64,000 bases of DNA from Acestrorhynchus altus (GCA_034509495.1 CM067511.1:2453236-2517235); one strand, 5' to 3'; shown: positions 44,286-55,504, counted from the first letter of the stretch. A program made the numbers and translations. Notes: generated from the letters alone by a model not told the origin.

Positions 44286-44990
44286 ATGGCCACTGGGAAG
44301 GAAGTGTGGGATTGCAGTGCTATTGGGAAGGAAGATGAAGGAGATCAGGATCAATAAATAATCAATTTAGGCTGATCTGATCTATATTTATTGATCTACT
44401 CATACAGAAGTGGTATCTCTACGGCGTCGGGTTTAACGCAACATGCCAGACGTCTCTGCGTGGAGTTGTAGAGGTTCCTAATGGTGTCCTGTGATGATCC
44501 ATCTCATGCAGCTTGAATGTTCTCACTCAGTTCTGCAGATGGTGTGGTAGGGGTGGAGTGTTGATAGAGCGTCCAATAGCATCCCACACATTTTCAATCA
44601 GGGACAGGTCTGGAGATGAGACCGACCACGGCGTAGTATCTGTGTCTTCAAGGTGAGATCTTGAGACGGCAGCTGTATGTGGACGAGTGTCGTCCTGTTG
44701 GAATGGAGCACCGGAGTGTGTGTTCAGAAAAGGTAGAACCACTGGTTGCAGAACCTCATTAACGTAATGTTGGGCTGTCAAAATGCCAAAATTGCACCAC
44801 ACAATGACAACAGGCCTTTTGGACATCTGACACATGACATTAACCCATTGATCTTGGTGCTGACCACAGTGCCTTTCTTGGTCATCACCACCAAGACAAA
44901 CAGGACTCCCTGAAGATGACCCGTTGCCATTCTGAGTGACTCCATGACAGTCTGGCATAACACCATTGCAGTCAGTCGATTGTACTAAAA
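44286..44990 (-). pseudogene. Tc1-like transposase, best-preserved remnant
   Basis: The 143-codon minus frame ending at 44527 contains FQQDDTRPHTA and SSPDLSLIENVWDAIGRSIN, the second aspartate and the glutamate blocks of a DD34E Tc1-like transposase, with LTAQHYVNEVLQPVVLPFLN upstream. The N-terminal half (helix-turn-helix) is missing and a frame change is seen near 44880. The C-terminal tail near 44420-44520 is in another frame. Confidence 0.8.
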
Positions 44991-44994
44991 GTAG

Positions 44995-45335
44995 AGAGTA
45001 CTAAAAGAGTTTATCCTGCTTTTGCTGCAGTAACTGTTTCTATTGGGGAAGGCTTTTAGATTTCGGAACATTGCTGTGAGGATTTGATTGCATTCAGTGA
45101 CAAGAGCCTCCTCATTCATCCCCAACTCCACAATTCATCCCAAAACTATTGGATGGAGCATCATCATTCCAGAGAACACAGTTCCACTGCTCTTCTAGCC
45201 CACACTTGGCATTGGGCATGATGCCAATATGTTCCTATTCTACTGGCTGTACTTCTTTACAACTGTTGTTTGCATTTGCACATCTGTGTCAGCAATGGGT
45301 AAAAATTAAAGTAGCTGATCGCACTGACTAAAAGT
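44995..45335 (+). mobile_element. Family B, long copy
   Basis: AAAAGAGTTTATCCTGCTTT, GATTTGATTGCATTCAGTGA, ATCATTCCAGAGAACACAGT, TTGGCATTGGGCATGATGCC and CACATCTGTGTCAGCAATGG. Confidence 0.75.
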
Positions 45336-45370
45336 TTTGGAGATACAGAGTGTCTAGCTTTCATATATGC

Positions 45371-45625
45371 CATCTCGGCATCCACTGCCAGCGCTTATAA
45401 ATGTCTGGCTTTAAGGCTTTGAGGTGCAAAGCAGAGGGAGGTGCTTTCAAGGGCGATATAAGATGCAGAAAGATGCTGAAAGGAGATAGACAGGCTGTAA
45501 GCTAGGAGCTAAACGTTAAGTGTCATAACCCACCGAGGGGATAAACACGCAGCAGGGGGCCAAGCACCGGCGGCTGATAGCAGAACGGACGTCTGGTGCT
45601 TTCCTGGTTATTAGGATTGAAATAG
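45371..45625 (+). repeat. Duplicated segment, copy 2
   Basis: Same order of blocks as 44025-44285: CAGCGCTTATAAATGTCTGG, GCTTTCAAGGGCGATATAAG and CGGCGGCTGATAGCAGAACG. Confidence 0.85.
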
Positions 45626-46185
45626 GGATCATAAAGTGATGCTGCAGGTCAAGGGAGTGCTCCACCGAATGTGGCCTTTATGTTTCGGCCCTCACCCGTT
45701 TTGACTTTTATAGCCCGAATTGAAATACTGTCGTCACCTCAAGTACAGCATGCATATACCTGTCAGTGTACGGTATTACACTGCTATATTAGGTCCAGTC
45801 TTGCTAAGTTACAAGTATATCATTGCTGTCATGAGAAACCTTGTATTCTTTGAGGAGAGGTGAAGAATGCCTTCTAGGAGAATTCCTGCACTTTCCACCT
45901 AATATCTGTCTCCCATGACTGTATCATACCGCCTATTATTACACTTTCCTTTACTTACAGTGTATAATACACCAAATATACAGTGTATACACAACATAAC
46001 CACAATACATGATGTATGATCCCAAACTTCCCAAAGATCAGCTGTAGTAAGAGCTACCTGTAGGTCCCTTGTTTAGTGTTTTAGGATGGTTGGTGTACGT
46101 ATCTTTTGGTAGAATCCTAAAGACTTCGAGAATCAAGAGCAAACCAAACTAATGTCCAGAGTAGGAGGACTTTGTCTTTTTTTTA
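45626..46185. other. astn1 intron, no gene seen
   Basis: AATCAAGAGCAAACCAAACT at 46132 resembles a Tc1 piece also seen at 37620; otherwise unremarkable. Confidence 0.4.
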
Positions 46186-46189
46186 TTGA

Positions 46190-46590
46190 TTATATATATA
46201 TTTTTTTATTCTAATCCCTGATTTTCTCCCCACAAATTCCCCAACCCAATTATCATCACTCTCCCCCTATCACATGCAATGCTCCTGACACTAGGAAGGT
46301 GAGGACAAGCACATGCTTCCTCCAATACATATGATGTCAACCACCACCTCTTTTCGAACTGCCACCATTTTCACCCACTCGGAGGAAAGCACTAGGACCC
46401 CAGCTCTGATACAATGGCTAACAGACGCTTGTGCCGGCCAGCATCGCAATGAGTGTGATGTAGAGAGAGAACTTCATCTACCAAACCAGAGAGGAAAAGC
46501 AAGCTGATTTCACTCTCCCTCTGACTACGGCTGCCAACGGCAACCAGCATGACCCGAGAGTCAAACCTGCAACCCTCCGATAATAAAGGT
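46190..46590 (-). mobile_element. tRNA-related SINE-like repeat, truncated
   Basis: In reverse complement, TTGCAGGTTTGACTCTCGGG resembles a pol III B box. The forward text CTCCCCCTATCACATGCAAT, TCTTTTCGAACTGCCACC and CACTCGGAGGAAAGCACTAG is a fish repeat I recognise. The A-box end is replaced by Tc1 sequence at about 46590. Confidence 0.5.
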
Positions 46591-46591
46591 A

Positions 46592-46900
46592 CCGCTTTTC
46601 TGGAATATTCTTGAATGTCCTCACACAGTTCCTGCAGATGGTGTGGTAGGGGTGGAGTGTTGATAGAGCGTCCAATAGCATCCCACACATTTATAATCAG
46701 GGATAAGTGGCAATACGACTTGCCACATCATGGTATCTGTGTCTTAATGGCGAGTTCTTGAGACGGCAGCAGTATGCGGACGAGTGCCGTCCTGTAGGAA
46801 TAGCGCACCAGAGTGTAGAACCACTGGTTGCAGGACTTCATTAACGTAATGTTGGGATGTCAGAGTGCCTGAAATGAAGATCAAAGGTGATCTTGCATCA
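46592..46900 (-). pseudogene. Tc1-like transposase C-terminal fragment
   Basis: The frame reads MWDAIGRSINTPPLPHHLQE-LCEDIQ, the same lineage as 44286-44990, with GAGACGGCAGCAGTATGCGG and AGTGCCGTCCTGTAGGAATA further along. Confidence 0.7.
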
Positions 46901-47700
46901 TGGGAAATTGTACCAGGCTCCATGGCACCAGGTCTTCTGGACTTGTGATGTGGGGCAGCTATTCATCAGTCGTCTGTCTCCACCAGATGAAAGTTGGGCT
47001 TGTCACTGAAGACGACACCCTTGCAGTCATGCATTGCATTTGGTTGCTTCCTTCTGGGTGAAACTATTTTTTTGATGATAAGTGTATATGTTATTATGCA
47101 GCGGGCCTGAGGGCTCCGTGTGTAATGGGAGTGACTGAGAGTGTTTTAATTTATTTATTTCCGGGGGGTTGTCTTCTTCCGTTTGAATAAAGTGACCCAG
47201 ACAGTGCATTTTCTCGGGCTGTATACAGTCACTGGCATGCTATCTCAAGCGTCCTGTAAACAAAGGCTTTTTTTTTTCATAAGACACAGTGATGAACCCA
47301 TGCAGCGCAGTCATTTACCTCGGTTCACCCACACCAGCCACACACACAATTACAGGCAACGTGCTTTAAATATGTATAGCGTATGCTTTTCACACATGAA
47401 AGCTGTGTAAATTGAACAGGGATTGCAGATATGGTCTGCAAATGGGTTTTGAAACTGCAGCCCCCCCTCCTTGTTTGATGATGGCGTGCATTGGATTCTA
47501 CAAGCGGCTGCTATGAGACGGCATTGTCTGGCTCTGTCTGCCAACATATATTACTGTAATCTTTTCTTTTATGTCTGTAGGACAGGACGTTCTCTTGCCC
47601 TCACTACCGGAAGGACTCATTTCCTACATTTGTCTCACATTTTGCTTTGTCTGGAGGTCCGCTCACCAGATCCAGCCATATTTCATTTCTATATTTCTTA
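46901..47700. other. astn1 intron, no gene seen
   Basis: Probably more Tc1 decay to about 47070, then unremarkable sequence. Confidence 0.4.
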
Positions 47701-47702
47701 AT

Positions 47703-48125
47703 GTTGAGGATTCATAACTCAGGATCAGAGCAACCTACAGACATAATACACAACACAAACCACAACACTTACCCTTTCAACTGAATTAAATCCCAGTTTA
47801 AATGCCAAAGGTGCTTCCAGTGCATGTTTACTGCTCTGTCCACGTGTACATGCTCAACCTGCATACAGACTCTGGCTGATCAGAGAGAGGGGGCGGGGCT
47901 GATGCTCAACCTGCTGACAGACTCTCACTGATCAGAGAGAGGGGGCGGGGCTGATGCTCAACCTGCTTACAGACTCTGACTGATCAGAGAGAGGGGGCGT
48001 GGCTAATAGTCAGTTTTTGTAACCTTCTGTCATGTATTTTAAAGTACTTATTCATCATTGCATTTTCAGCTCAGAAACTCTCTGGATTATCAGGATTTCT
48101 GATATGTAAAATGTTTTGTAAGCAA
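47703..48125 (-). mobile_element. Family A copy with three tandem GC-box units
   Basis: GATTCATAACTCAGGATCAG, GAATTAAATCCCAGTTTAAA, units at about 47850-47900, 47901-47952 and 47953-48004, then CATTGCATTTTCAGCTCAGA. Confidence 0.75.
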
Positions 48126-48139
48126 AAACTGTTACAACT

Positions 48140-48515
48140 AAAAACCACGACCACAAGCTGCAGACAATTAGAGTGTCCATGCATCTGTCCACTATCAACT
48201 GTGGACTGGAGCTTGGAGAAATGGAAGAAGCCTATTTGGTTTAATGAGTCCCAGTTTCTTCTACAACAGTTGGATGGGCAGGAACGTGTCTACCATTTAC
48301 CTTTGGGATATGTTGGATCTGTGCCAGATCCTCTGCAGATCCATCTCCATCTGACAGGAGCTAAAGGATCAGAACAGATTGGATGCTAAAATCCCGATTT
48401 CAGATACCACAGAACAACCTCAGAGCTCTTGTAGAGGGAGCTGTCTTGGTGGCATGCAAATGACCATCACCATTTTAAGCATGTGGCCTTAATGTTTTGG
48501 CTAATTTGTGTATTC
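48140..48515 (+). mobile_element. Tc1-like element 3' fragment
   Basis: Contains TGGTTTAATGAGTCCCAGTT (frame W-F-N-E-S, the first Tc1-like catalytic-region context is disturbed). It ends GCCTTAATGTTTTGGCTAAT-TTGTGTA, a known fish Tc1-type terminus. Frames are broken. Confidence 0.65.
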
Positions 48516-48517
48516 AT

Positions 48518-48950
48518 ATTTGTGGACACCCCTTTAAACGAACGAATTCATACATTAGGTTGCACCCATTGATAACACAGATGTGCAAATGCACATCTAG
48601 TCACTGTAGAGAAGTACTGCCAATAGAATAGGACTCTCTGGAGCTGACAAACATGAACCTATTGGCACTATGAGGGGTATAAAGGGATATGAATCCCCCA
48701 GCATTGAGCTTTGGAACAGTGGAACTGTGTTGTCTGGAATGATGGTGCTCCATCCAATGCTCTTGGGATGAGTTGGGTAGCTGGAGATGAGGTGGGATGA
48801 GGATCATCCAACATACTGTCCTCACTAATCCTCAGATGTGCTTCAAAATCTAATCGAATGCATTCCCTGGACGGCTGGATACACTCGTTTTCATGTAGAA
48901 AACACAGTCAATGAGTAGGTGTCCTAGTACTTTTGTCCACATATTGTCAT
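48518..48950 (-). mobile_element. Family B, nearly complete copy
   Basis: From TATTTGTGGACACCCCTTTA through GCCAATAGAATAGGACTCTC, CATTGAGCTTTGGAACAGTG and GATGAGTTGGGTAGCTGGAG to CTAGTACTTTTGTCCACATA. Confidence 0.8.
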
Positions 48951-49348
48951 TTTTCAGGTTTTGATCTCACCTGAATCTGGTTGTTCTTAAGGTTCTACCC
49001 AAGGTTTACAGTGAATGGACCAATAGAAACGCTCCAGTATGACATGGAATATTTTTCCATGAGGGTTTTTTCCTTTTCTTCTAAAATTGATATTTTACAG
49101 GACAGAGAAGATATATACCCTCATTTAAATTCATAAATGAACAATTAAAGCCCACCCCCTGAGGGAAGAGACCCATCTGCTCTTTGGCATTCCAACACCA
49201 GGCCGATAGTTTGAGTCAAAGACGTGCACTAAGATTTTATTCACGGCTTGTCTCCGGCAATATGGCCGCCCAACTGGATCTGTTCCTGCCAACCGAGAAC
49301 TGTCAAAACGATGAAGGGCCATGTTGTATCTTTAGCACCAATCAGTCG
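48951..49348. other. astn1 intron, no gene seen
   Basis: Unremarkable. Confidence 0.4.

Positions 49349-49349
<1 letters not shown>

Positions 49350-49411
<62 letters not shown>
49350..49411 (+). repeat. (GT)n microsatellite, about 62 bp
   Basis: Uninterrupted GT dinucleotides. Confidence 0.97.
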
Positions 49412-49413
<2 letters not shown>

Positions 49414-49788
49414 TCAACGGGAGGGTGAATCGGGCTGACAGAAGTGTGAGACTGACATTCTTGTGCTGGCTCGCAGTAAGCGAACACTATCACCTTCATT
49501 CGCAGCCACAGCCACTACAACACCACTGACAGCCGGCGAAGCCAGACGCTCACCTCCCCCCGACACAGCCCGGCAAACAGGAGCTGCTCTCGCCTAATTA
49601 ACGCTCTAATATCAAGCGTGTGTCAGTGAGGACAGTGCGAGATGATAATAACCACATAGAGGCTGGAGGAGCCATTACACCACGCCTGCACTCGATGGCC
49701 ACTTTATCGGAAACCCCCCGTTCAGCTCCACACTGCTGAGAAAGATCATGGTAGCCGTCCTCTCACTGCTCTTACTGCTCCACCAGCC
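49412..49788. other. astn1 intron, no gene seen
   Basis: Unremarkable up to the minisatellite; a single GGCCACTTTATCGGAAACAC word at 49696 is in the opposite orientation. Confidence 0.4.
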
Positions 49789-50040
49789 AAGGTGGGAGTT
49801 TCCAATAAAGTGGCCAATGAGTGGAAGCAGAATGTGGGTGTTTCTGATAAAGTGGCCAATGAGTGGAAGCAGAAGGTGGGTGTTTCCATTAAAGTGGCCA
49901 GTGAGTGGAAGCAGAAGGTGGGTGTTTTCAATAAAGTGGCCAGTGAGTGGACGCACAAGGTGGGTGTTTCCAATAAAGTGGCCAGTGAGTGGAAGCACAA
50001 GGTGGGTGTTTCCAATAAAGTGGCCAGTGAGTGGAAGTGC
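49789..50040 (+). repeat. 42-bp minisatellite, six units
   Basis: GTGGCCA(A/G)TGAGTGGA begins at 49810, 49852, 49894, 49936, 49978 and 50020, exactly 42 bp apart. The 14-codon period keeps several frames open on both strands (up to 140 codons), so these open frames are artefacts. Confidence 0.93.
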
Positions 50041-50675
50041 GAGTGTGTTGTTTTTAATATCAGCTCTTGCTATGTGTCTTTTTCTTGATCTAGTCATCTA
50101 CATAACCATCCGCCTGTTCATGCATCCATTCAATTCCAAACACTGAATTTTTCATTTCAGCAGTGTGACGACTGTCTACGCCCACAGTAAATCACAGTCC
50201 CTGCGCTGAAGCATTGTCATAATGTCCACCCATATCAGAAATACTCTGCACTGTGTATGAATACAGACGAGAAAGCAAATCAGGCTTTTAATGCAAACTA
50301 AAGCAGGGCTGTCAGGACGACAGGGCTTCAGAACGACGCTGTAATACGACCCAGTGTGAAAGTACAGGATGGCAATTCCCACAAACAACAGGTTTCCAGT
50401 CCGTCTCGGAGTAAACACCCATTCTTTATTATGCTAATAAAACAGAAAGCCTGGATGACGGGGAAGCAGCCTGCAGGAGGCATGAAACAAACTGTAACTC
50501 TCCGCTTTCCCCCACATTAGGTGCCGTTTTTGTTGTTCTGACAGGCTGAATATATAACTTTGTGTTCATGGCTTTCGTTTCCTCAGGGCTCTTTGATTTT
50601 TAACCAAAAAGAAGAACAGACTACAACAATGAATTGTGCTTATCTAACAAGTTTGACTTTACACCCCCCTTCTGC
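50041..50675. other. astn1 intron, no gene seen
   Basis: Unremarkable. Confidence 0.4.
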
Positions 50676-50679
50676 TTCC

Positions 50680-50795
50680 CCTCACTGGCCACTTTATTAG
50701 AAACACCCGCCCTTTCTGGTTCACTCACTGGCCACTTTATTGGAAACAATTCCCTTCTGCTTCACTCACTGGACAATTTATCAGAAACACCTAAC
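50680..50795 (-). repeat. Three units of the 42-bp family, inverted
   Basis: CTCACTGGCCACTTTATTAG, CTCACTGGCCACTTTATTGG and CTCACTGGACAATTTATCAG, about 41-42 bp apart, are the reverse complement of the 49789 array. Confidence 0.85.
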
Positions 50796-51222
50796 ACACA
50801 AGGTAACACATCTCGTCAGGACTTTTTAAAGGTGTTTGTGTTTTTTTTATGCAGGGTTTTTATTTGATAACGTCAGAATATCGTGTGGTATCAGAGCTGT
50901 GGGTTTCAGGTCCTGCAAGTCAGAATCCTCCCCAGGATTTTGTTCCGACTGCCTGGACGGCTCGGCCACTGTTCAGTGCTGAAGGGCTAGAACTACAACT
51001 TCGCGTCTGATTGATTCGACTTTTGATTTGAAACATCTTGCAGAACCACAGCTTTGTTTTCTAGAACTCATTTGTGTTCAGACAGTTGTAGGTGTTGGTC
51101 AACTGAAATGTGCTGCTCCTGGTAAATAGTTTGCAGATTTGCAGTTTGAGCAAAGGCTGCATGTAGATTCAGGTGCATATAGACTAGGCATGGTGGTGAG
51201 AAGGCGGGGCCTAAAGATGTGC
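50796..51222. other. astn1 intron, no gene seen
   Basis: Unremarkable. Confidence 0.4.
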
Positions 51223-51225
51223 GTT

Positions 51226-51680
51226 TAACTTTTAGAACCCTAGGGCACTTTTTGGGGATGCTTCATAGATTGACCTTCTTTTAGTTGCCAAAAAATGAGA
51301 AAAGTATTTATAGGTGACAGTAAATGTGGAGATGTAAATATTAAGATCATTTAGGTGTTTGTTTATGAATATGACCATGCTTTGATAAAACAATGGCTGT
51401 TTCCATGTTGGAACTTGATCATCCAGAATGGTATTTATATTTATAATAATACGTTCTTCAAAATATTTGACAGTTGTTCAAATAAAATAATAAACAACCT
51501 GAAAGTCTTTTATTATTTTTGTTATTTATGTATGTATCAGTATTATCCCTACTCCGTTATTATGAAATCTGAACTCTGTGTGAGCATTTTCCTCTAAAAC
51601 CCAAGATCAGGGTTAGTGACATCATCAGCCCCGCCCCCTCTCTCTGATCAGTCAGAGTCTGTATGCAGGTGTATGCTGTC
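51226..51680 (+). mobile_element. Family A copy with left-end TTAA
   Basis: TTTAACTTTTAGAACCCTAG, GATGCTTCATAGATTGACCT, GGAACTTGATCATCCAGAAT, AGCCCCGCCCCCTCTCTCTG and CAGAGTCTGTATGCAGG. Confidence 0.7.
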
Positions 51681-51819
51681 ACAGCTCCAGCCTTTTGGAC
51701 TGGTTTATGTTTATGTGGGTTAATTCTGGTACTGGTGTGATCAGAGAGATGTGATTAAACCCATATGATCCATATGTATCATCATGAGTCATGGGAAGAA
51801 ACAGCTTTCTGTACACTCA

Positions 51820-51822
<3 letters not shown>

Positions 51823-51861
<39 letters not shown>

Positions 51862-51917
51862 GTGGGCGGATGTTGGAGGTGCGTCATTGTGTTTGATTCA
51901 CCATGCACTGGGCTTTC

Positions 51918-51968
<51 letters not shown>
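51823..51968. repeat. (CA)n and inverted (GT)n pair 60 bp apart
   Basis: CA at 51823-51860 and GT at 51922-51968, complementary runs that could pair as a long hairpin. Confidence 0.92.
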
Positions 51969-51972
<4 letters not shown>

Positions 51973-52412
51973 CATGCATGTGTGTTATGCAGGGCAAGGG
52001 TAGGGGTTGTAGGGGGTGTTGTGGGGTATAAATTATAGAAAATAAAAATAAACATCCTTGACGCAGAGTGTGTGTAAGGGAGTGGGAGATGAGCGAGTGT
52101 GGGTAATGAAAAAAGAAGCCCCTCACCAAGTGCATGGTCCAGAATTGCTGAAGGGCCCTTTACATGCTCACCTTTACAGCAAATGTGAACTGGCAGTCTG
52201 CTGACGCCGCTCTGCTGCTCTGTGGTCCTGCAGTCTCTGCCACCGCAGAGGGACAGCGCCCTCCAGTGGCAGAGACAAGTGGGAACTACTTTTTAATAAA
52301 ACAGAAAAATGTAGAACAGAGCTGATAAAACAGCTGGAGGTTCTTTCCCAAACCTCCTTCTTCAAGATTCCTCAAGGATTCTGTAGTAAAGGGGACTCAT
52401 GTGTCTCTTTGC

Positions 52413-52413
<1 letters not shown>
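51969..52413. other. astn1 intron, no gene seen
   Basis: Unremarkable. Confidence 0.4.

Positions 52414-52414
<1 letters not shown>

Positions 52415-52462
<48 letters not shown>
52415..52462. repeat. (GA)n microsatellite
   Basis: About 24 GA units. Confidence 0.97.
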
Positions 52463-52466
<4 letters not shown>

Positions 52467-52880
52467 AGAATTTTTCAATTGTGCATCTTGACATGAAAGT
52501 GGAAGGACTATACATGGGGGAGAACACAACGCCTGTCTGTGATTGGTCAGTGACAGTGTGCATCATTGTGTCCTTTTTGTTAAAGGGCGGGACGAGGTAT
52601 TGGAGAAAAAACAAACAAAAATGCATGGATTGCATTTAAAACCATGGCCATTGCAGGGATGATACACATCCTTAAAACGAAATATTGTGGAAATTCTCTG
52701 GGAATCTTATTAAGTCGATCCCAGTCTTGGCTGTGGCTTATTATTTATTTATTTGGGTTATCAAAATGTCACAATGGCCCCATATGATTGTGTATTATAA
52801 TACATAATGTAGTACTTACTGTGTAATTAGTCATTATTTTAATCCATCTATGGATATTTTATGCTGTAGTCAGGCCACTG
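52463..52880. other. astn1 intron, no gene seen
   Basis: Unremarkable. Confidence 0.4.
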
Positions 52881-52884
52881 ACTA

Positions 52885-53087
52885 CTGTGATGATTGGATT
52901 CAACATCAAGAGGACAGGGTTGTTGGATAGTCACCATCCCACCTCAAAAATACTGGATGGAGCTTCATCGTTACAGAGAACACAGTTCCATTGCTCCACA
53001 GATCAGTGTTGGGGGGCTTTATACTCCTGTAGCCCACGCCTGGCATTAGACCTGGTGACAGTAGTTTATCTGCGGCTGTAGGGCTGG

Positions 53088-53137
<50 letters not shown>

Positions 53138-53220
53138 ATTTGCACATCAGCAATGTCTGCATCTTAAAGTAGCTGAATGCATTCATTATCAGGGGTGTCC
53201 ACAAACATTTGGACATAGTG
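52885..53220 (+). mobile_element. Family B copy carrying a (GT)n expansion
   Basis: TTGTTGGATAGTCACCATCC, TACTGGATGGAGCTTCATCG, GTTGGGGGGCTTTATACTCC, then (GT)n at 53089-53137 where family B normally reads TTGTGTGTGCATTTG, then GTGTCCACAAACATTTGGAC. Confidence 0.75.
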
Positions 53221-53488
53221 AACATTCTTTATGAGTGCACTGTAAACCTGAAAACAACGCATGTTCCCTCCCAGCTCGAGTCGCGTGGAGGTGTTGAGTA
53301 ATCTGTAATAGACAGATAGTTTATGAGGCTCCTCTCACTGTATGACTCTGTAATCTGATTTAAGGTGATGACGGCTAGAGATGTATGTGATGTTGGGAAG
53401 ATAATAAGGGTTAAGATAATCTGATGAAGGAGGAGCTTCTCTCCTTTCTTAATGTAACAATGGATCATTATTTATATTCACTCATAGC

Positions 53489-53617
53489 AAGAGAGAGATA
53501 CGAGAGAGAGAGAGAGGGAGAGAGAGAGAGAGAGAGGGGGGGGCGCAAAGAGGTACGACAGAAGTGAGAGGTGAGAGAGACGAAAGAGATGTGAGCGATG
53601 AGAGAAAGATGAAAGAG

Positions 53618-53667
<50 letters not shown>

Positions 53668-53758
53668 AAGAAGACACACGTTTTCTCCAATTAAACTAGA
53701 TGACATTGAAAACAGGATACACCAGGAACAAGGTGGACAAGGTGTGTGTATGTGTGAG

Positions 53759-53809
<51 letters not shown>

Positions 53810-53862
53810 AATTAGGTCAGAGTGCTTTAATTGGGAAATAGTTGCACTCATTAAACCCTTCC

Positions 53863-53908
<46 letters not shown>
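53489..53908. repeat. (GA)n and (GAAA)n cluster
   Basis: GA-rich runs at 53489-53535, 53621-53666 and 53865-53908, and (GAAA)n at 53757-53810. Intervening text is purine-rich too, so this is a roughly 420-bp polypurine block that continues weakly to about 54030. Confidence 0.93.
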
Positions 53909-53910
<2 letters not shown>

Positions 53911-54051
53911 TTAAGTTGGGGTAGAGAGAGAAAAATAGCACAAGAAAGAAGAGAGAGGGGAAAGAGATAAAGAAATAAGGGAGATAAAGACTAATGAAGG
54001 AACAAAATGAAAATAATAAAGAGAGGAAGAAAGACAGAAGCCTCTTTTTAG

Positions 54052-54145
54052 CCATTGTGCCAACAGGTTTACATTTATCTGCTCCAGAGGGTCCTATTCT
54101 ATAAATTAGAAGGGGTGTCCACAAATATTTGGACATATAGTGTCC
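54052..54145 (+). mobile_element. Family B right-end fragment
   Basis: TGCTCCAGAGGGTCCTATTC, then GTGTCCACAAATATTTGGAC-ATATAGTGT, a clean terminus. Confidence 0.75.
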
Positions 54146-54258
54146 GTGTTGTAATATTTGGGGGGTTGATTGGATTTAAGGTGTGAAGCTTGTTTCAACA
54201 TTGAAAGTGTCCCCAAACTTTGGACGAGTTTGTTGTTGATTGATTATTTTTATGGCTG

Positions 54259-54259
<1 letters not shown>

Positions 54260-54322
<63 letters not shown>
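54260..54322 (+). repeat. (CA)n microsatellite, 63 bp
   Basis: Uninterrupted CA dinucleotides. Confidence 0.97.
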
Positions 54323-54326
<4 letters not shown>

Positions 54327-55500
54327 GTTTCTGGCGTCTGCCGGTGTTGGGGCCGGAGTGTGTGGAATGTTGAACTTCTCCAGCCGGACTGTATCGGCTG
54401 TGGCTCAGAGACAGACGCACTAATGAAGACTCTAGAGTACTGAAAGAAACATAGCTAAACAGAGGCAAACACACACTCAGTCACTGCTAGCATGGTGGCT
54501 AAGTCTGTCCCTCAGGCTGTACTGAACCACAGCCCGGTTCTGTACAACATATTCACTCAAATGCACTTACTTCTCTTTGCTTTTCACTGTCCTTTCCATT
54601 TTTCTTTGTTTTCTGTTGTTTTGCTTTTGTTTCTCTTCTGAAAAAAGGACTGAAAACTGTATTTAAGGTCCACACAAGAAGACCTGGGGTCTAGGTGGTC
54701 TATATGGAACGGGGTCTCCACTGGAACATGAGATTTTTAAACAGTAAATGTTGAACAGAAAATGTGTGTGAATTTGTGTGTACTGGGGTCAGTTTGGGGG
54801 TCTAGGTTCCCTTGGTTCTGTGATCTAGCACTCATATGGATCCATAAGCTAGTCAGCTCTGCCTGCATATTTACTGAGACCATGAGATGGAGACCAGCCC
54901 AATCAAGGAGAGCAGTCAGAAAAGGAGGGGCCAGTGAACTATTCGGATGCTTCTGTCGAATATAAATTAGGCAGGAAACTAAGCCCCGCCCCCACTGAAC
55001 AGAGGGATGGTTAAGAAGCTCTGGTTGTGACAAGGAGAAACCTTTACTTGGGAGGAAAATTCATGAGCGCAGGCCTCATTCTGAGGACACTCATCAGCTC
55101 TCACCACCGCGCCGCCCACCAGACCCTCGCTGATTTCATTCACCAATCGATAGAGCTCTGTGAGCGAGTCATTTTACCCTGCTCTCTCTCTCTTTTATGC
55201 TCACTCTCTTTGTTGCTCTCTTTAACCTCCCTTTCTCTCTTTTTGATCTTCACAACTGGTCACTTCATCCATCTTGAGTATCAGGATTATATCTGGATAA
55301 GGCCGAGCCACATAAAAATGCAAGTGTAAACCCTGTTTAGGATCGATACAAATCCCATCACCGAGACCACGTCAGGAGGTGGTCTGAGATGCATTTCAGC
55401 CACGTTACAGCAGTGTAAACACATCCATTTCTCCAAGACACATTCCACAAACCAAACTCCTCCCAGCACAACTGAAATTCCTCCCAGTACAACCAAATCC
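54323..55500. other. astn1 intron, no gene; weak repeats
   Basis: GTCTAGGTGGTCTATATGGA region and GAGACCACGTCAGGAGGTGG at 55362 look like parts of dispersed repeats I cannot name. No coding signal. Confidence 0.35.
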
Positions 55501-55504
55501 CCCT

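Noticed and set aside
49675..50146. Overlapping open frames up to 140 codons on both strands
   Set aside because: The 42-bp satellite period is a multiple of three and keeps frames open; no protein character.
53468..54136. Minus-strand poly-SL open frames
   Set aside because: Translations of (GA)n and (GAAA)n repeats.
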